Under the pieces are notes generated by a model, which was not told the DNA's origin, searched no databases, and was given only the letters and a program-made list of their open reading frames with translations. DNA of 49,764 bases from an uncultured Lachnospiraceae bacterium (lineage in GTDB: Bacteria > Bacillota > Clostridia > Lachnospirales > Lachnospiraceae), in contig CAJOOZ010000037.1 in assembly GCA_905236705.1 (NCBI GenBank), forward strand, positions 1 to 49,764, in the 5' to 3' direction. Below, one piece after another: positions 7,884-16,193 of this stretch (the stretch's first letter is position 1; each line of letters begins with the position of its first letter). The translations under genes were made by a program, and so were the position numbers.

Positions 7884-9833
7884 TCATCTGCCGTGAATAC
7901 TCACATATACATATTTGTTGATGTCATAGGTTGTACCGTAATTGCTGAACCTGTTAAATCCATATTTGCCCATGATATTGGTTACAGCATTGTACTGATC
8001 GCTGCCGGGAGCAGCTGTTTGGCCGGTAACAGGGTTCAGAACCTCGATGGTCACTGCTATGCCTTCTCTGTCTTCCTGATAGGTTGAATCGAAGTTGTAG
8101 CCGGATACCTTCAGGATCTTGATATTGGCAGCCTGAATCTCATTGATGATATTCTGTACGGTAGGCTGTACATTTTTGTTGACCTTGAATGTCTTGTTTG
8201 AATCAACATAAACTTTTTTCTTGGCATCAAGAGCCGAGAGTTTCACAGTAACATCTTTCATTGCTTTATCTGCCAGATCCTTGTTTGCATACGCCGTATA
8301 AGAATCTTTGCCGAATACTCTCTGGCATCTCTGCTGATAAGTCTCATTGGGATAGCAGTAAAAATCGTAGGTCAGCTGGATCGGCTCACTCGTATACGAC
8401 CAGGTTTTCTTCTTGGTCTCTTTGGTATAAGCCTGTACTCTGTAATAATACTTGGCGCCGAGGACATCCTGCGGAATATCCGCACTGGTACTATTGCCGC
8501 CCTTAACGGTCAGCACCCTCTTGTATCCCTTATCTTTCTTGTCGGAATACTCGATAAAGTAGCCCTTTGCCTTATTTACCTTTTTCCAGGATAATGTAAC
8601 GTAACCAGGTTTAACACAACCGCTGTTGTTTGCATCGATCGTAGGTCTGGCCAGAACAGTAGACATTGCCCACGGCCACGAGCTGCGCTCGGAATAATAT
8701 CTCTTGCCGCCGATGGTTCTGTAGGCACGTACGCTGTACCAGTAATCCTGGCCAATGGCTCCGTTTTTATCAACATACTTCAGTTTTTTAAGCTTGGTAA
8801 CAGTATTCAGTTTGGTCTTCTTTTTGCCGCCTGCTATTACACTGCCTAATTTGTTCTTTTTCTTGGAACGATATACTTCATAGCCTGTAGCACCGGGAAC
8901 CTTTTTCCATGTTATTGTTATCTTGCCCGCAGTTCCCTTGACTGTTTTTAATTTGGGAGCCGCAAGAACAGGCTTCACCCCGGCTGCTGCGGATAAAGTA
9001 CTCGTTCTCTCCGGTGTATCACTTAAATAAGCCTGAACCTTGAAGTAATAGGTCTTTGACTGGTTCAGCGCCTTACCGGCCGCATCCTTTGTGATCACGG
9101 CGCTGGGAGTTGTGGTTGTGGTAAGCTGCTGGAACGTACCGGTTTCCGAATTGGATATGAGCACCTTGTAGCCTGTTATACCGATAGCCGGCTTCCAGGA
9201 CAGCTCAACGCTCTTATAATCTTTGGCCGTGGCAGTCAGATTCCACTCTGCTTCGCTCCTGCCCGGTGTAATGGCAGCCGTTGCATTGGAGTAACCGCTG
9301 TAATAAGTCTTACCGTCCTTTTCCACATATGCCTGGATCCTGAAGCTATAGCTTGAAGCAATGTTGACGGGCATTTTTTCATTCGTTGCTATAACATCCA
9401 TGGAGGACGCTTTTCCATCTTTAATATCCCATAAAAACACAAAATTCTTATTGTTGGTACTGCTCTCGATACGATAACCGCTTGCTCCCGAAACAGGTGT
9501 CCAGCTCAGGACAATGGTCTTCTGGACCGGCTTATCCTTATCACTGCTTCCATCCTGCTTCTCGATTGCACTGACATTAGCCGGAGCACTTACCTTGGGT
9601 TCTTCTACCGGGGGTTCTTCTTCCTTGGGTGTTGAATCTTCGCTGACACTCTCTGCAGCCAGCTCCTCATCAGCCTGCTGCTCCACCTGATCGGCCGCCA
9701 CTGCATCCTCTGCTATTGTGACCGCATCGTTTCCGCTGACCGTCTCTTCAGCCAGGATCGGTGCTGCGCTTTCAAACAGCATACTTGCCGAAAGAATCAC
9801 AGCCGTTGCAACTTTGACAAACTTTCTTTTCAA
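7884..9833 (-). CDS. Secreted protein with fibronectin type III domains
   Basis: 649 aa. A Sec signal peptide is evident (KRK, hydrophobic core, cleavage near ILAEE). A low-complexity acidic stretch follows (about 30-80), then four FnIII-like domains at about 82-190, 194-290, 293-392 and 395-490. Each carries the recurrent pattern LSWxxVxGAxGYxI...YxFRVQAY. The C-terminal ~155 residues match no family I know. No LPxTG or other anchor is visible, so it is probably released or wall-associated through other contacts. The start is TTG at 9833, chosen because AAGGAGG lies eight bases upstream. Confidence 0.85.
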   Translation of the reverse strand: MKRKFVKVATAVILSASMLFESAAPILAEETVSGNDAVTIAEDAVAADQVEQQADEELAAESVSEDSTPKEEEPPVEEPKVSAPANVSAIEKQDGSSDKDKPVQKTIVLSWTPVSGASGYRIESSTNNKNFVFLWDIKDGKASSMDVIATNEKMPVNIASSYSFRIQAYVEKDGKTYYSGYSNATAAITPGRSEAEWNLTATAKDYKSVELSWKPAIGITGYKVLISNSETGTFQQLTTTTTPSAVITKDAAGKALNQSKTYYFKVQAYLSDTPERTSTLSAAAGVKPVLAAPKLKTVKGTAGKITITWKKVPGATGYEVYRSKKKNKLGSVIAGGKKKTKLNTVTKLKKLKYVDKNGAIGQDYWYSVRAYRTIGGKRYYSERSSWPWAMSTVLARPTIDANNSGCVKPGYVTLSWKKVNKAKGYFIEYSDKKDKGYKRVLTVKGGNSTSADIPQDVLGAKYYYRVQAYTKETKKKTWSYTSEPIQLTYDFYCYPNETYQQRCQRVFGKDSYTAYANKDLADKAMKDVTVKLSALDAKKKVYVDSNKTFKVNKNVQPTVQNIINEIQAANIKILKVSGYNFDSTYQEDREGIAVTIEVLNPVTGQTAAPGSDQYNAVTNIMGKYGFNRFSNYGTTYDINKYVYVSIHGR

Positions 9834-9883
9834 CGTTTCTCTCCTCCTTTACGGTTTGATAGAATAGTGAAATATATGTTGAT

Positions 9884-9912
9884 ATTTTAGTTTTTTTTTA
9901 TAAAAAATTCAA
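9884..9912 (-). promoter_or_regulatory. Promoter of the FnIII-protein gene
   Basis: Minus-strand TTGAAT (9907-9912), 17-base AT-rich spacer with an A-run, TAAAAT (9884-9889). It shows this gene is transcribed separately from thrC upstream. Confidence 0.65.
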
Positions 9913-9935
9913 TAGGCGAACACAAAAAAATACAT

Positions 9936-11423
9936 TCAGATTCCAAGCCAGTTGCAGACCGCCTGCTTCATCCCGTCTGTATCGCATTCCGTTTTGTGTA
10001 CGACGGGTGCGGTGCGGATCTCTTCTATCGCAGGGGGTATCGCGACCCCGCTCAGGCGCGACAGCTCTTCGATCAATGCAAAATCCTCTCCGTCAGCATA
10101 TTTTTCATCAATGGCAGTCATCACGCTCCGGCTGAATTTGTAGGGGCTTGCCGTGGAAGCGATCACCGTTTTGGTCTCATCGTGCGTCCGTCTGACATAG
10201 TCATCATATACAGCCGAGGCAACTGCCGTATGCGTGTCAATGATATAGCCCTCTTTTTCATACAGATCCCTGATCCTTGCAAAGCAGGCCGCCTCATCCG
10301 CGGTTCCGCCCCAAAAATCGGACAGATCCTTTTTCATCTCATCCGTGATCTCATATTTGCCGTCCTTTGACAATGCCTGCATCAGAGCTGCACACTTCTG
10401 CTCTCCCCGAGCCACCTTAAAGATCAGCCTCTCCAGATTGGATGAAATCAGGATATCCATGGAGGGGGAACTGGTCAGAATGAAGTCTCTGTTGCGGTCA
10501 TAGATACCCGTGTCAAAAAAGTCATACAGCACTTTATTCTGATTGGATGCGCAGATCAGCCTGTCAATGGGCAGTCCCATGAGCTTGGCATAATAGGCCG
10601 CCAGAATATTGCCGAAATTGCCTGTGGGGACGCAGACATTGATCTTTTCGCCATCCTTAATGCTCCCGTCAGCCAGCAATGATGCGTAAGCATATACATA
10701 GTATACGATCTGCGGCACAAGGCGGCCGATATTGATGGAATTGGCCGAGGAAAACTGAAAGCCTTTCTCATCCATCTGCTTTGCCAGCTTACGATCACCA
10801 AAGATATTTTTTACTCCCGTCTGGGCATCGTCAAAATTGCCATGAATACCGATGACATGCGTATTGCTTCCCTTCTGGGTGACCATCTGCCTCTCCTGAA
10901 CGGCAGAAACGCCGCCCTTGGGATAAAAGACAATGATACGGGTACCTTCAACCTGCGCAAAACCTGCCAGCGCAGCCTTTCCCGTGTCCCCGCTGGTAGC
11001 AGTCAGGATCACGATCTCGTTTTTGACATTATTCTTTTTGGCACTGGTGATCATCAGATGCGGCAGGATGGACAACGCCATATCCTTAAAAGCGATGGTA
11101 GCGCCGTGGAACAGCTCCAGATACCAGGCTCCTCCCGCTTTTTTCAAGGGAGCGATCAGGCCTGTATCAAATTTGTCATCATAGGCTTTGTCGATACAGC
11201 TTTTTAATTCTTCCTCAGTAAAATCCGTCAGATACAGCTTCATGATCTCATAAGCCACCTGACGGTAATTCATTCCGGCAAGCTCTGCCGGACTTTTGTC
11301 CAGCTTCGGTATCTGCGTCGGCACAAACAGACCGCCGTCCTCGGACAGCCCCTTCAGGATCGCCTCTGATGCCCTGATGGGCGCAGCCTGCGAGCGGGTA
11401 CTTCTATATAATATTTCCTGCAT
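9936..11423 (-). CDS. thrC: Threonine synthase
   Basis: 495 aa. PLP enzyme converting O-phosphohomoserine to threonine and phosphate, the last step of threonine synthesis. The length and the N-terminal domain (YRSTRSQAAPIRASEAIL, GLSEDGGLFVP) identify the long fungal/enterobacterial-type fold. The PLP Lys is in HGATIAFKDMA, and the phosphate loop includes TATSGDTGKAAL. Two ATG codons stand in tandem; the second (11423) has the better spacing from AGGAGG (6 bases versus 3). It has its own promoter (11462-11490). No homoserine kinase or dehydrogenase is adjacent. Confidence 0.96.
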   Translation of the reverse strand: MQEILYRSTRSQAAPIRASEAILKGLSEDGGLFVPTQIPKLDKSPAELAGMNYRQVAYEIMKLYLTDFTEEELKSCIDKAYDDKFDTGLIAPLKKAGGAWYLELFHGATIAFKDMALSILPHLMITSAKKNNVKNEIVILTATSGDTGKAALAGFAQVEGTRIIVFYPKGGVSAVQERQMVTQKGSNTHVIGIHGNFDDAQTGVKNIFGDRKLAKQMDEKGFQFSSANSINIGRLVPQIVYYVYAYASLLADGSIKDGEKINVCVPTGNFGNILAAYYAKLMGLPIDRLICASNQNKVLYDFFDTGIYDRNRDFILTSSPSMDILISSNLERLIFKVARGEQKCAALMQALSKDGKYEITDEMKKDLSDFWGGTADEAACFARIRDLYEKEGYIIDTHTAVASAVYDDYVRRTHDETKTVIASTASPYKFSRSVMTAIDEKYADGEDFALIEELSRLSGVAIPPAIEEIRTAPVVHKTECDTDGMKQAVCNWLGI

Positions 11424-11461
11424 CATCGTCCTCCTGTTATTTCGTGATAATTTTCACACAC

Positions 11462-11490
11462 ATTTTACCGAAAAGGAAAAAAACTGTCAA
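11462..11490 (-). promoter_or_regulatory. thrC promoter
   Basis: Minus-strand TTGACA (11485-11490), 17-base spacer, TAAAAT (11462-11467). The leader is only about 30 nt, so there is no room for a Thr attenuator or T-box. Confidence 0.8.
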
Positions 11491-11531
11491 CCGACCGCCC
11501 CCTTCACGGTATTTTATGATAAAATAAGCCC

Positions 11532-12374
11532 ATGAGTGAAACGGGCGTATATCAGACCAAATTGAAAAACGGCAAGCCTTCCTACCGTGCCTCCCTGACC
11601 AGTCATGGCAGACACATCTCCCTGGGCAGTTTTCCCAGCCGCGCAAAAGCCCACCGCGCTTATCTGGAAGGCAGGCGTATCCTGTCAGACGACCCCGCTA
11701 CCGGAGATCTGACCATAGACCGGCTGGAAAGCATCGCCTCTTCTTTTGTTCTTTCTTATTCCAAGATCGTAATGCTGCTTAATCTCAGGGATAACGGCCT
11801 GTATTTTGCCACTCCCATCTACATTCGCAAGCGGCTGTTTCATTATTATCTCTCTGAAACCGAGCGTCTCACCTTTGACCGTGAAGATCTCTTCTATTAT
11901 GCAAGACACCGCATTATGCGTCGGGGCGGACACCTCTTTGTGGCGGATTACGGCTCACAGGTCACCATTTTCGGCAGATACGGCATCAGACCCTTTGCCG
12001 TCAAAGATCGTGACTACCGTTTTATCAACGGTGATGATACGGATTTTCGTTATTCCAATATCGAGATCATCAATCCCTACCACGGCGTGCTGCGTCAGGG
12101 GAATATCGGCAATTACAAATACAAAGCCTTTCTGCACCTTCGCGGAAATCATACCGTGGGCACCTTTGATGATCCCGAAACCGCCGCCATTGCCTACAAC
12201 AAAGCCGTGGATCTGGCAAAAAAAAACGGCATCACCAAGGATTTCCCTCTCAATTATCTCGACTCCGTAGCTCCGCGAACCTATGCGGAGATCTACGACA
12301 GCATCCGGATTTCAGACAGACTGACAACGTATCTTAACTCTGTTCTCACTGCTGCTTATAATCCACAAAACTGA
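11532..12374 (+). CDS. AP2-like DNA-binding protein with a degenerate HNH-like core
   Basis: 280 aa. Residues 5-52 (GVYQTKLKNGKPSYRA...HISLGSF...A) and 183-240 (YHGVLRQ...HTVGTFDDPETAAIAYNKA) resemble AP2 three-strand DNA-binding domains. Between them, RFINGDDTDFRYSNIEIIN (163-181) aligns by eye with the HNH core of AP2-HNH homing endonucleases (pattern DHINGDTLDNRRSNLRI), but the metal or catalytic His is replaced by Phe. I infer a DNA-binding protein that has lost nuclease activity. No ribosome site precedes the ATG, and a TATGAT hexamer lies 11 bases upstream, so the mRNA may be leaderless. Its 3' end overlaps the opposing GH25-like gene by 29 bases. Confidence 0.75.
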   Translation: MSETGVYQTKLKNGKPSYRASLTSHGRHISLGSFPSRAKAHRAYLEGRRILSDDPATGDLTIDRLESIASSFVLSYSKIVMLLNLRDNGLYFATPIYIRKRLFHYYLSETERLTFDREDLFYYARHRIMRRGGHLFVADYGSQVTIFGRYGIRPFAVKDRDYRFINGDDTDFRYSNIEIINPYHGVLRQGNIGNYKYKAFLHLRGNHTVGTFDDPETAAIAYNKAVDLAKKNGITKDFPLNYLDSVAPRTYAEIYDSIRISDRLTTYLNSVLTAAYNPQN

Positions 12375-13767
12375 TCATCATCCGCGCATCCGCTTTCAAA
12401 CCGGAAAGCTTGCCGTCCGACTGATACTGCCAGATGGAAAATGTATAAGGATAATCAGGCAGCTTTCCGTCCTGCTCAAGCAATACCTCGGTGTGCAGGT
12501 TAAGCTGTGTCAGATCCAGACGTCTGAGCAGCCAGTATTTATCGCCCCAGACAATTCCCTTGTAGCCGGAGCCGGTCACGGTATCCAGGAATGAGTTGGC
12601 GATCAGGGAAACCATGGTTTTGGGCAGCGTATCCGTTCTGGCGCTATGATTCTGCGCCTGCCCCATTTTGATTGCGACGGGATAAACGATATCTCTGTTG
12701 ACCATATTCGGTATCATATCCTGCTGCGCTATGCCATTTGCTTCCGCCGTGCGTGCACTGGCCTGATCGATGGCTTCCTGGATCGCAGCCGGATCAGCGC
12801 CGGCATTAAGCTGCGTTGTATCCTCCGTAACATTCACGCCCGGATCTGTCATCTGATCGTTTGCCTCCGCCTTCTGACCCTGCTGTCCGTTTGTCGCATT
12901 CTGTGTATTGCCTTGGGCATTCTGCGTGTAGGCTGCGGTATTTTGCTGCGCATTTCCGGCGCCGGCAGGGTTGCTTTTTTCATATTCTATTCTCGCAAGC
13001 CTGCCCGTCACAAATTCAGCTTCTTCCACCGCCTCCTCCTGCGTAGTGGCCGCCGACTCAAAATAAACGCCAACCATCATCCCTGCCTTGACAGCCGCAC
13101 TCAGATTATCCTCAAACATCTTATCCTCTGTGATCTCGCCGCTCTCATAGCCACGATAGCCCATCCTGAGCATCACAAAGGATATACCGTCCTCTTTCAG
13201 CAGGGCAAAATCAACAGCCTGATCCTTTTCATCCAGCATCAATCCCTGATAGGATACATTTTTTCCATCGGCAAAATACTTCATATTGGGGTCCGCATAG
13301 ACAAACCCTTCTTCCTTATAGGAGTTTTTTTCCAGAAAAGCATTGATCATGATCCACTGCTCGGTGCCGTCGGGTCTGATGACCTTGGTTTTGGTACCTC
13401 CCTCGGACAGATCCTCCTCTTCGGCTTTTTTCGCTTCTTCCTCCTCCAGCTCTTTAAGCCTCTCCTCGTAGGATTTGTCCGTGATCACGGAGTTGTCGGA
13501 AACCTGTTTCTCATCTTCCCGGTACATATTCCAGAAATCCAGATCTTCCGCTGTGATCCCTGTCCCGTCTCCGTCCGAAGCCGCCGCTATCTCTGTTTCT
13601 TCGCTCGTCTGCTCTCCCGCCGGCGAACGTCTTCTGCCGCCTGTATCATTGGCCGCCACCACAATGACGATCACCACAATGATGAATGCAACACCGCCAA
13701 GCATCATGTATATTACGGGCATTCCCGCTCTTTTATCATCTTCATTATAATCATCCGAAAGACGCAT
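12346..13767 (-). CDS. Membrane-anchored GH25 (lysozyme-like) domain protein, probably inactive
   Basis: 473 aa. A short cytoplasmic stretch and one membrane helix (~residues 18-40) are followed by an acidic coiled region and a GH25-like fold. Recognisable GH25 strands are SFVMLRMGYRGYESG, MMVGVYFESAAT with the EEAVEEAEFV helix, YKGIVWGDKYWL, and SIWQYQSDGKLSGL. The family's catalytic positions look lost: GIDVS is GLMLD here, and the D-x-E after the YPV strand reads IKMGQ. An Ala/Gln/Asn-rich insert of about 90 residues (NAQQNTAAYTQNAQGN...) splits the fold. The start is the ATG at 13767, after GGGGG; a GTG directly precedes it. Likely a wall-binding or structural pseudoenzyme. Confidence 0.78.
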   Translation of the reverse strand: MRLSDDYNEDDKRAGMPVIYMMLGGVAFIIVVIVIVVAANDTGGRRRSPAGEQTSEETEIAAASDGDGTGITAEDLDFWNMYREDEKQVSDNSVITDKSYEERLKELEEEEAKKAEEEDLSEGGTKTKVIRPDGTEQWIMINAFLEKNSYKEEGFVYADPNMKYFADGKNVSYQGLMLDEKDQAVDFALLKEDGISFVMLRMGYRGYESGEITEDKMFEDNLSAAVKAGMMVGVYFESAATTQEEAVEEAEFVTGRLARIEYEKSNPAGAGNAQQNTAAYTQNAQGNTQNATNGQQGQKAEANDQMTDPGVNVTEDTTQLNAGADPAAIQEAIDQASARTAEANGIAQQDMIPNMVNRDIVYPVAIKMGQAQNHSARTDTLPKTMVSLIANSFLDTVTGSGYKGIVWGDKYWLLRRLDLTQLNLHTEVLLEQDGKLPDYPYTFSIWQYQSDGKLSGLKADARMMISFVDYKQQ

Positions 13768-13782
13768 CACTTTTGTCCCCCG

Positions 13783-13811
13783 TTAAACGGTTTTATATGG
13801 TATAGTATATA
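13783..13811 (+). promoter_or_regulatory. Candidate apbE promoter
   Basis: TTAAAC (13783-13788), 17-base spacer, TATATA (13806-13811). It overlaps the divergent promoter of the GH25-like gene. Confidence 0.45.
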
Positions 13812-13832
13812 CGATAACCACCCCGCCGACAA
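13804..13832 (-). promoter_or_regulatory. Candidate promoter of the GH25-like gene
   Basis: Minus-strand TTGTCG (13827-13832), 17-base spacer, TATACT (13804-13809). The -10 shares bases with that of the opposing apbE promoter. Confidence 0.55.
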
Positions 13833-13865
13833 GAAATTTCCAATCGTGTGAAAGGAGTCCGTCTC

Positions 13866-14903
13866 TTGCGAAAAGTAAGCCGCTGCAAACTTTTGAAATA
13901 TCTTATGCCGGCCTGTCTGTTTGGGGCTTTTTTTCTGTCCGCCTGTGGCAGCAGTGAAAAGATCCCCTACGCAAAGACCGGCTTTTACTTTGATACCGTT
14001 GTCACCCTGACGGTTTATGATACCGCCAAAAATGCCGATGCGGCAAACGCCCTGCTGGATGAAGCCATGGAAGAATGCCGGCGCTATGATGAATTGTTTG
14101 CCCCCGATCTTGAAAGCAGTGACATCTACCGCATCAATCATGCCGGCGGAGAGAGTGTCCATGTCAGTGATGAAACAGCTACCATGCTTTACTCCGCACT
14201 GGCTTATTGCCGCAGCTTTTCGGGGCTGGCGGATATCACCATCAAGCCGGTAAAGGATCTGTGGGACTTTACGCCACAGGGCGGCACCATCCCTTCGGAA
14301 AATTCGCTCTCCTCAGCTCTTTCGCATGTCAATTATCAAAACGTGGACCTGACCGGAAATAAGGTTTCCATAGCCGACCCTTATGCTTCAATCGACCCCG
14401 GATTTATTGCCAAGGGGTATATCGCCGATCAGCTCAAGGCATTTTTCATCTCCAAAAACTGCCCTGCGGCTATCATTAATCTGGGAGGCAATGTCCAGAC
14501 CCTTGGCACCAAGCCGGATCAGAGCGACTATTCGGTCGGTATCCGCAAACCCTTCGGCGATGCCGATGAATACCTGACCACAATCAGCCTGTCCGATGCT
14601 GATACCACCTATTCATCAGCCGCCACCAGCGGTATCTATGAGCGCTGTTTTACGGTCTCGGACACCTTGTATCATCATATTCTGAACCCTTCCACCGGCA
14701 TGCCGGCCGAAACAGATCTGTATTCGGCAACGATCCTGACGGATTCTTCCATGGATGCGGATGCTCTCTCCACCATCTGCCTGATGATGGGAAGCGAGGC
14801 CGCCGCCGATTATATTCGCTCTGTGGATGGTGTGGATGCCATTCTCATCACGGATAAATATGAGATCATCGATACCCGTTCTTCCAAGTCAAATACCCCG
14901 TAG
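13866..14903 (+). CDS. apbE: FAD:protein FMN transferase (ApbE lipoprotein)
   Basis: 345 aa. A lipoprotein signal ends at LSAC (Cys27), so it acts on the outer face of the membrane. ApbE moves FMN from FAD to a Thr in (S/T)GA(T)-type motifs of target proteins, including Rnf subunits. Family blocks: FDTVVTLTVYD, DPGFIAKGYIADQL, INLGGNVQTLG, HHILNPSTGMPAE with the FAD-binding His, and the Mg-binding TILTDSSMDADALST. The start is TTG at 13866, placed 8 bases after AAAGGAG; the open frame runs upstream to a GTG at 13848 without a ribosome site. The RnfG and RnfD encoded in this window carry matching target motifs. Confidence 0.94.
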   Translation: MRKVSRCKLLKYLMPACLFGAFFLSACGSSEKIPYAKTGFYFDTVVTLTVYDTAKNADAANALLDEAMEECRRYDELFAPDLESSDIYRINHAGGESVHVSDETATMLYSALAYCRSFSGLADITIKPVKDLWDFTPQGGTIPSENSLSSALSHVNYQNVDLTGNKVSIADPYASIDPGFIAKGYIADQLKAFFISKNCPAAIINLGGNVQTLGTKPDQSDYSVGIRKPFGDADEYLTTISLSDADTTYSSAATSGIYERCFTVSDTLYHHILNPSTGMPAETDLYSATILTDSSMDADALSTICLMMGSEAAADYIRSVDGVDAILITDKYEIIDTRSSKSNTP

Positions 14904-14969
14904 CAGAGCTACGGGGCATGCTCTGATTTGTGTTATAGCAAGTTCGCCCCAGAGGGCGGGGTATTTGAC
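14888..14969 (+). repeat. Nested inverted repeats at the apbE 3' end
   Basis: CCCCGTAGC (14896-14904) pairs with GCTACGGGG (14908-14916), covering the apbE stop. An outer 12-base pair, GTCAAATACCCC (14888-14899) with 14958-14969, competes with it. The non-coding tail to about 15060 is also hairpin-rich (for example CGGGA...TCCCG near 15026-15040). Probably an extragenic repeat that doubles as a terminator; there is no U-tract directly after the stems. Confidence 0.65.
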
Positions 14970-15092
14970 CCTCGCGGCATTCGTCAAATGATTCATGCAG
15001 GCATGATCATTTTCCTCATTGCTCGCGGGAATGAATCCCGTCTTTGTCAAAAATTGCTCTTTTAAAAATACACAAAAAAACGTTTTTCCTGC

Positions 15093-15121
15093 TTGATAAT
15101 TTTTTATCAAAGTGATATATT
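15093..15121 (+). promoter_or_regulatory. Promoter of the duplicated-domain lipoprotein gene
   Basis: TTGATA (15093-15098), 17-base spacer, TATATT (15116-15121). A TTGATAA/TTATCAA inverted repeat spans the -35 and the spacer and could be an operator. Confidence 0.65.
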
Positions 15122-15170
15122 GCGGTCATACACAAGAGAAAAGGGTTTAAAAACAAGGAGGAGAAGAAAG

Positions 15171-16124
15171 ATGAAGAAAAAAACTATCGCATTAATGATC
15201 GGATTGATGAGTGTTGCAATGCTGGCAGCCTGTGGCAAGACCGAAACGGAAACAACGCCCGCCACCGAAGATGAAGCTCCTGTAGAAGAGACTGCTGACG
15301 AGCCGGAAGCTGAGCCGGCTGAAGAAGCTGAAACAGTAGATACAACAGAACAGACTAAAGCGGAAAGTGCTCCCGCACAGGATGAAGTGATAGATGACAA
15401 GGCTGAATTTGAAAAGATCAAGGAGTCCTTTGTTTACATGGGTGGTCTGGATGTAAAAGATGATAACCTGCGGTTTGCTCTGTACAGAGACAATGAAGGC
15501 GGTAATCTTCTGGTCTATGTAAAGAAAGCTGATTCTCTGGACTATGGTATTCTTGAGACCGAGGATGCCAAACTGGATGACGGCACCGAATATACCAAAT
15601 TCGAGCTCAGCGGCACAGCCTATGGGTACTCTTTCAATGACGATGCAATTACCGGCATCTTTATCGATGCAGACCAAAAATATGACGGCAGTGAGCTGGC
15701 AGAGAATGATGCACTGAAGCTGGTTGAGGAAACCGTACTGGGCTATGTTTCAACGAATGACGCTGCCGAAGATCCCGATGCTGAATTCGAACAGGTCAAA
15801 AAGAATCTGGTATACATGGGTGGTCTTTATATCTCCGATCCCAAAAATGATCTGACCTTTGCCCTGTATAAAAATGACGGTCTTCCCATCGCCATCATCA
15901 CCAAGCTGGGCAAAGTATGGTTTGGTGAATATGAAACAGAAGACGCCAAACTGGATGACGGTACCGAATATACCAAAATTCTCATCAACGATTCGGAATT
16001 CGGTTATCACTTCAACGATGACATGACCGGTTTTCTGATTGACGAGGACGGCAAACAATATGATGCCAAAGAACTGGACGAAAGTGTTGCCATGGATATG
16101 GCAAGAGAAAATATCACAGGCTGA
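15171..16124 (+). CDS. Lipoprotein with two tandem copies of an unknown domain
   Basis: 317 aa. A lipoprotein signal with lipobox LAAC (Cys21) leads to an acidic Thr/Glu-rich spacer (22-76). Two copies of a ~115-residue domain follow, at about 78-192 and 203-315. Both share the order EFE.(I/V)K...VYMGGL, a FALY strand, ETEDAKLDDGTEYTK and GY.FNDD..(T)G..ID. I do not recognise the domain. The start at 15171 follows AAGGAGGAG; the frame is open further upstream without support. It lies between apbE and the M50-like gene on the same strand, but has its own promoter. Confidence 0.82.
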   Translation: MKKKTIALMIGLMSVAMLAACGKTETETTPATEDEAPVEETADEPEAEPAEEAETVDTTEQTKAESAPAQDEVIDDKAEFEKIKESFVYMGGLDVKDDNLRFALYRDNEGGNLLVYVKKADSLDYGILETEDAKLDDGTEYTKFELSGTAYGYSFNDDAITGIFIDADQKYDGSELAENDALKLVEETVLGYVSTNDAAEDPDAEFEQVKKNLVYMGGLYISDPKNDLTFALYKNDGLPIAIITKLGKVWFGEYETEDAKLDDGTEYTKILINDSEFGYHFNDDMTGFLIDEDGKQYDAKELDESVAMDMARENITG

Positions 16125-16193
16125 CCGGATCAAAATGATAACCATACAATAAAAAGATAAACAAGACATCGATCGACGACAGGACTTTTATCA

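Noticed and set aside
12646..13851. 401-codon open frame opposite the GH25-like gene
   Set aside because: Shadow of the GH25-like coding sequence; Cys/His/Leu-rich, no recognisable domain and no start signal.
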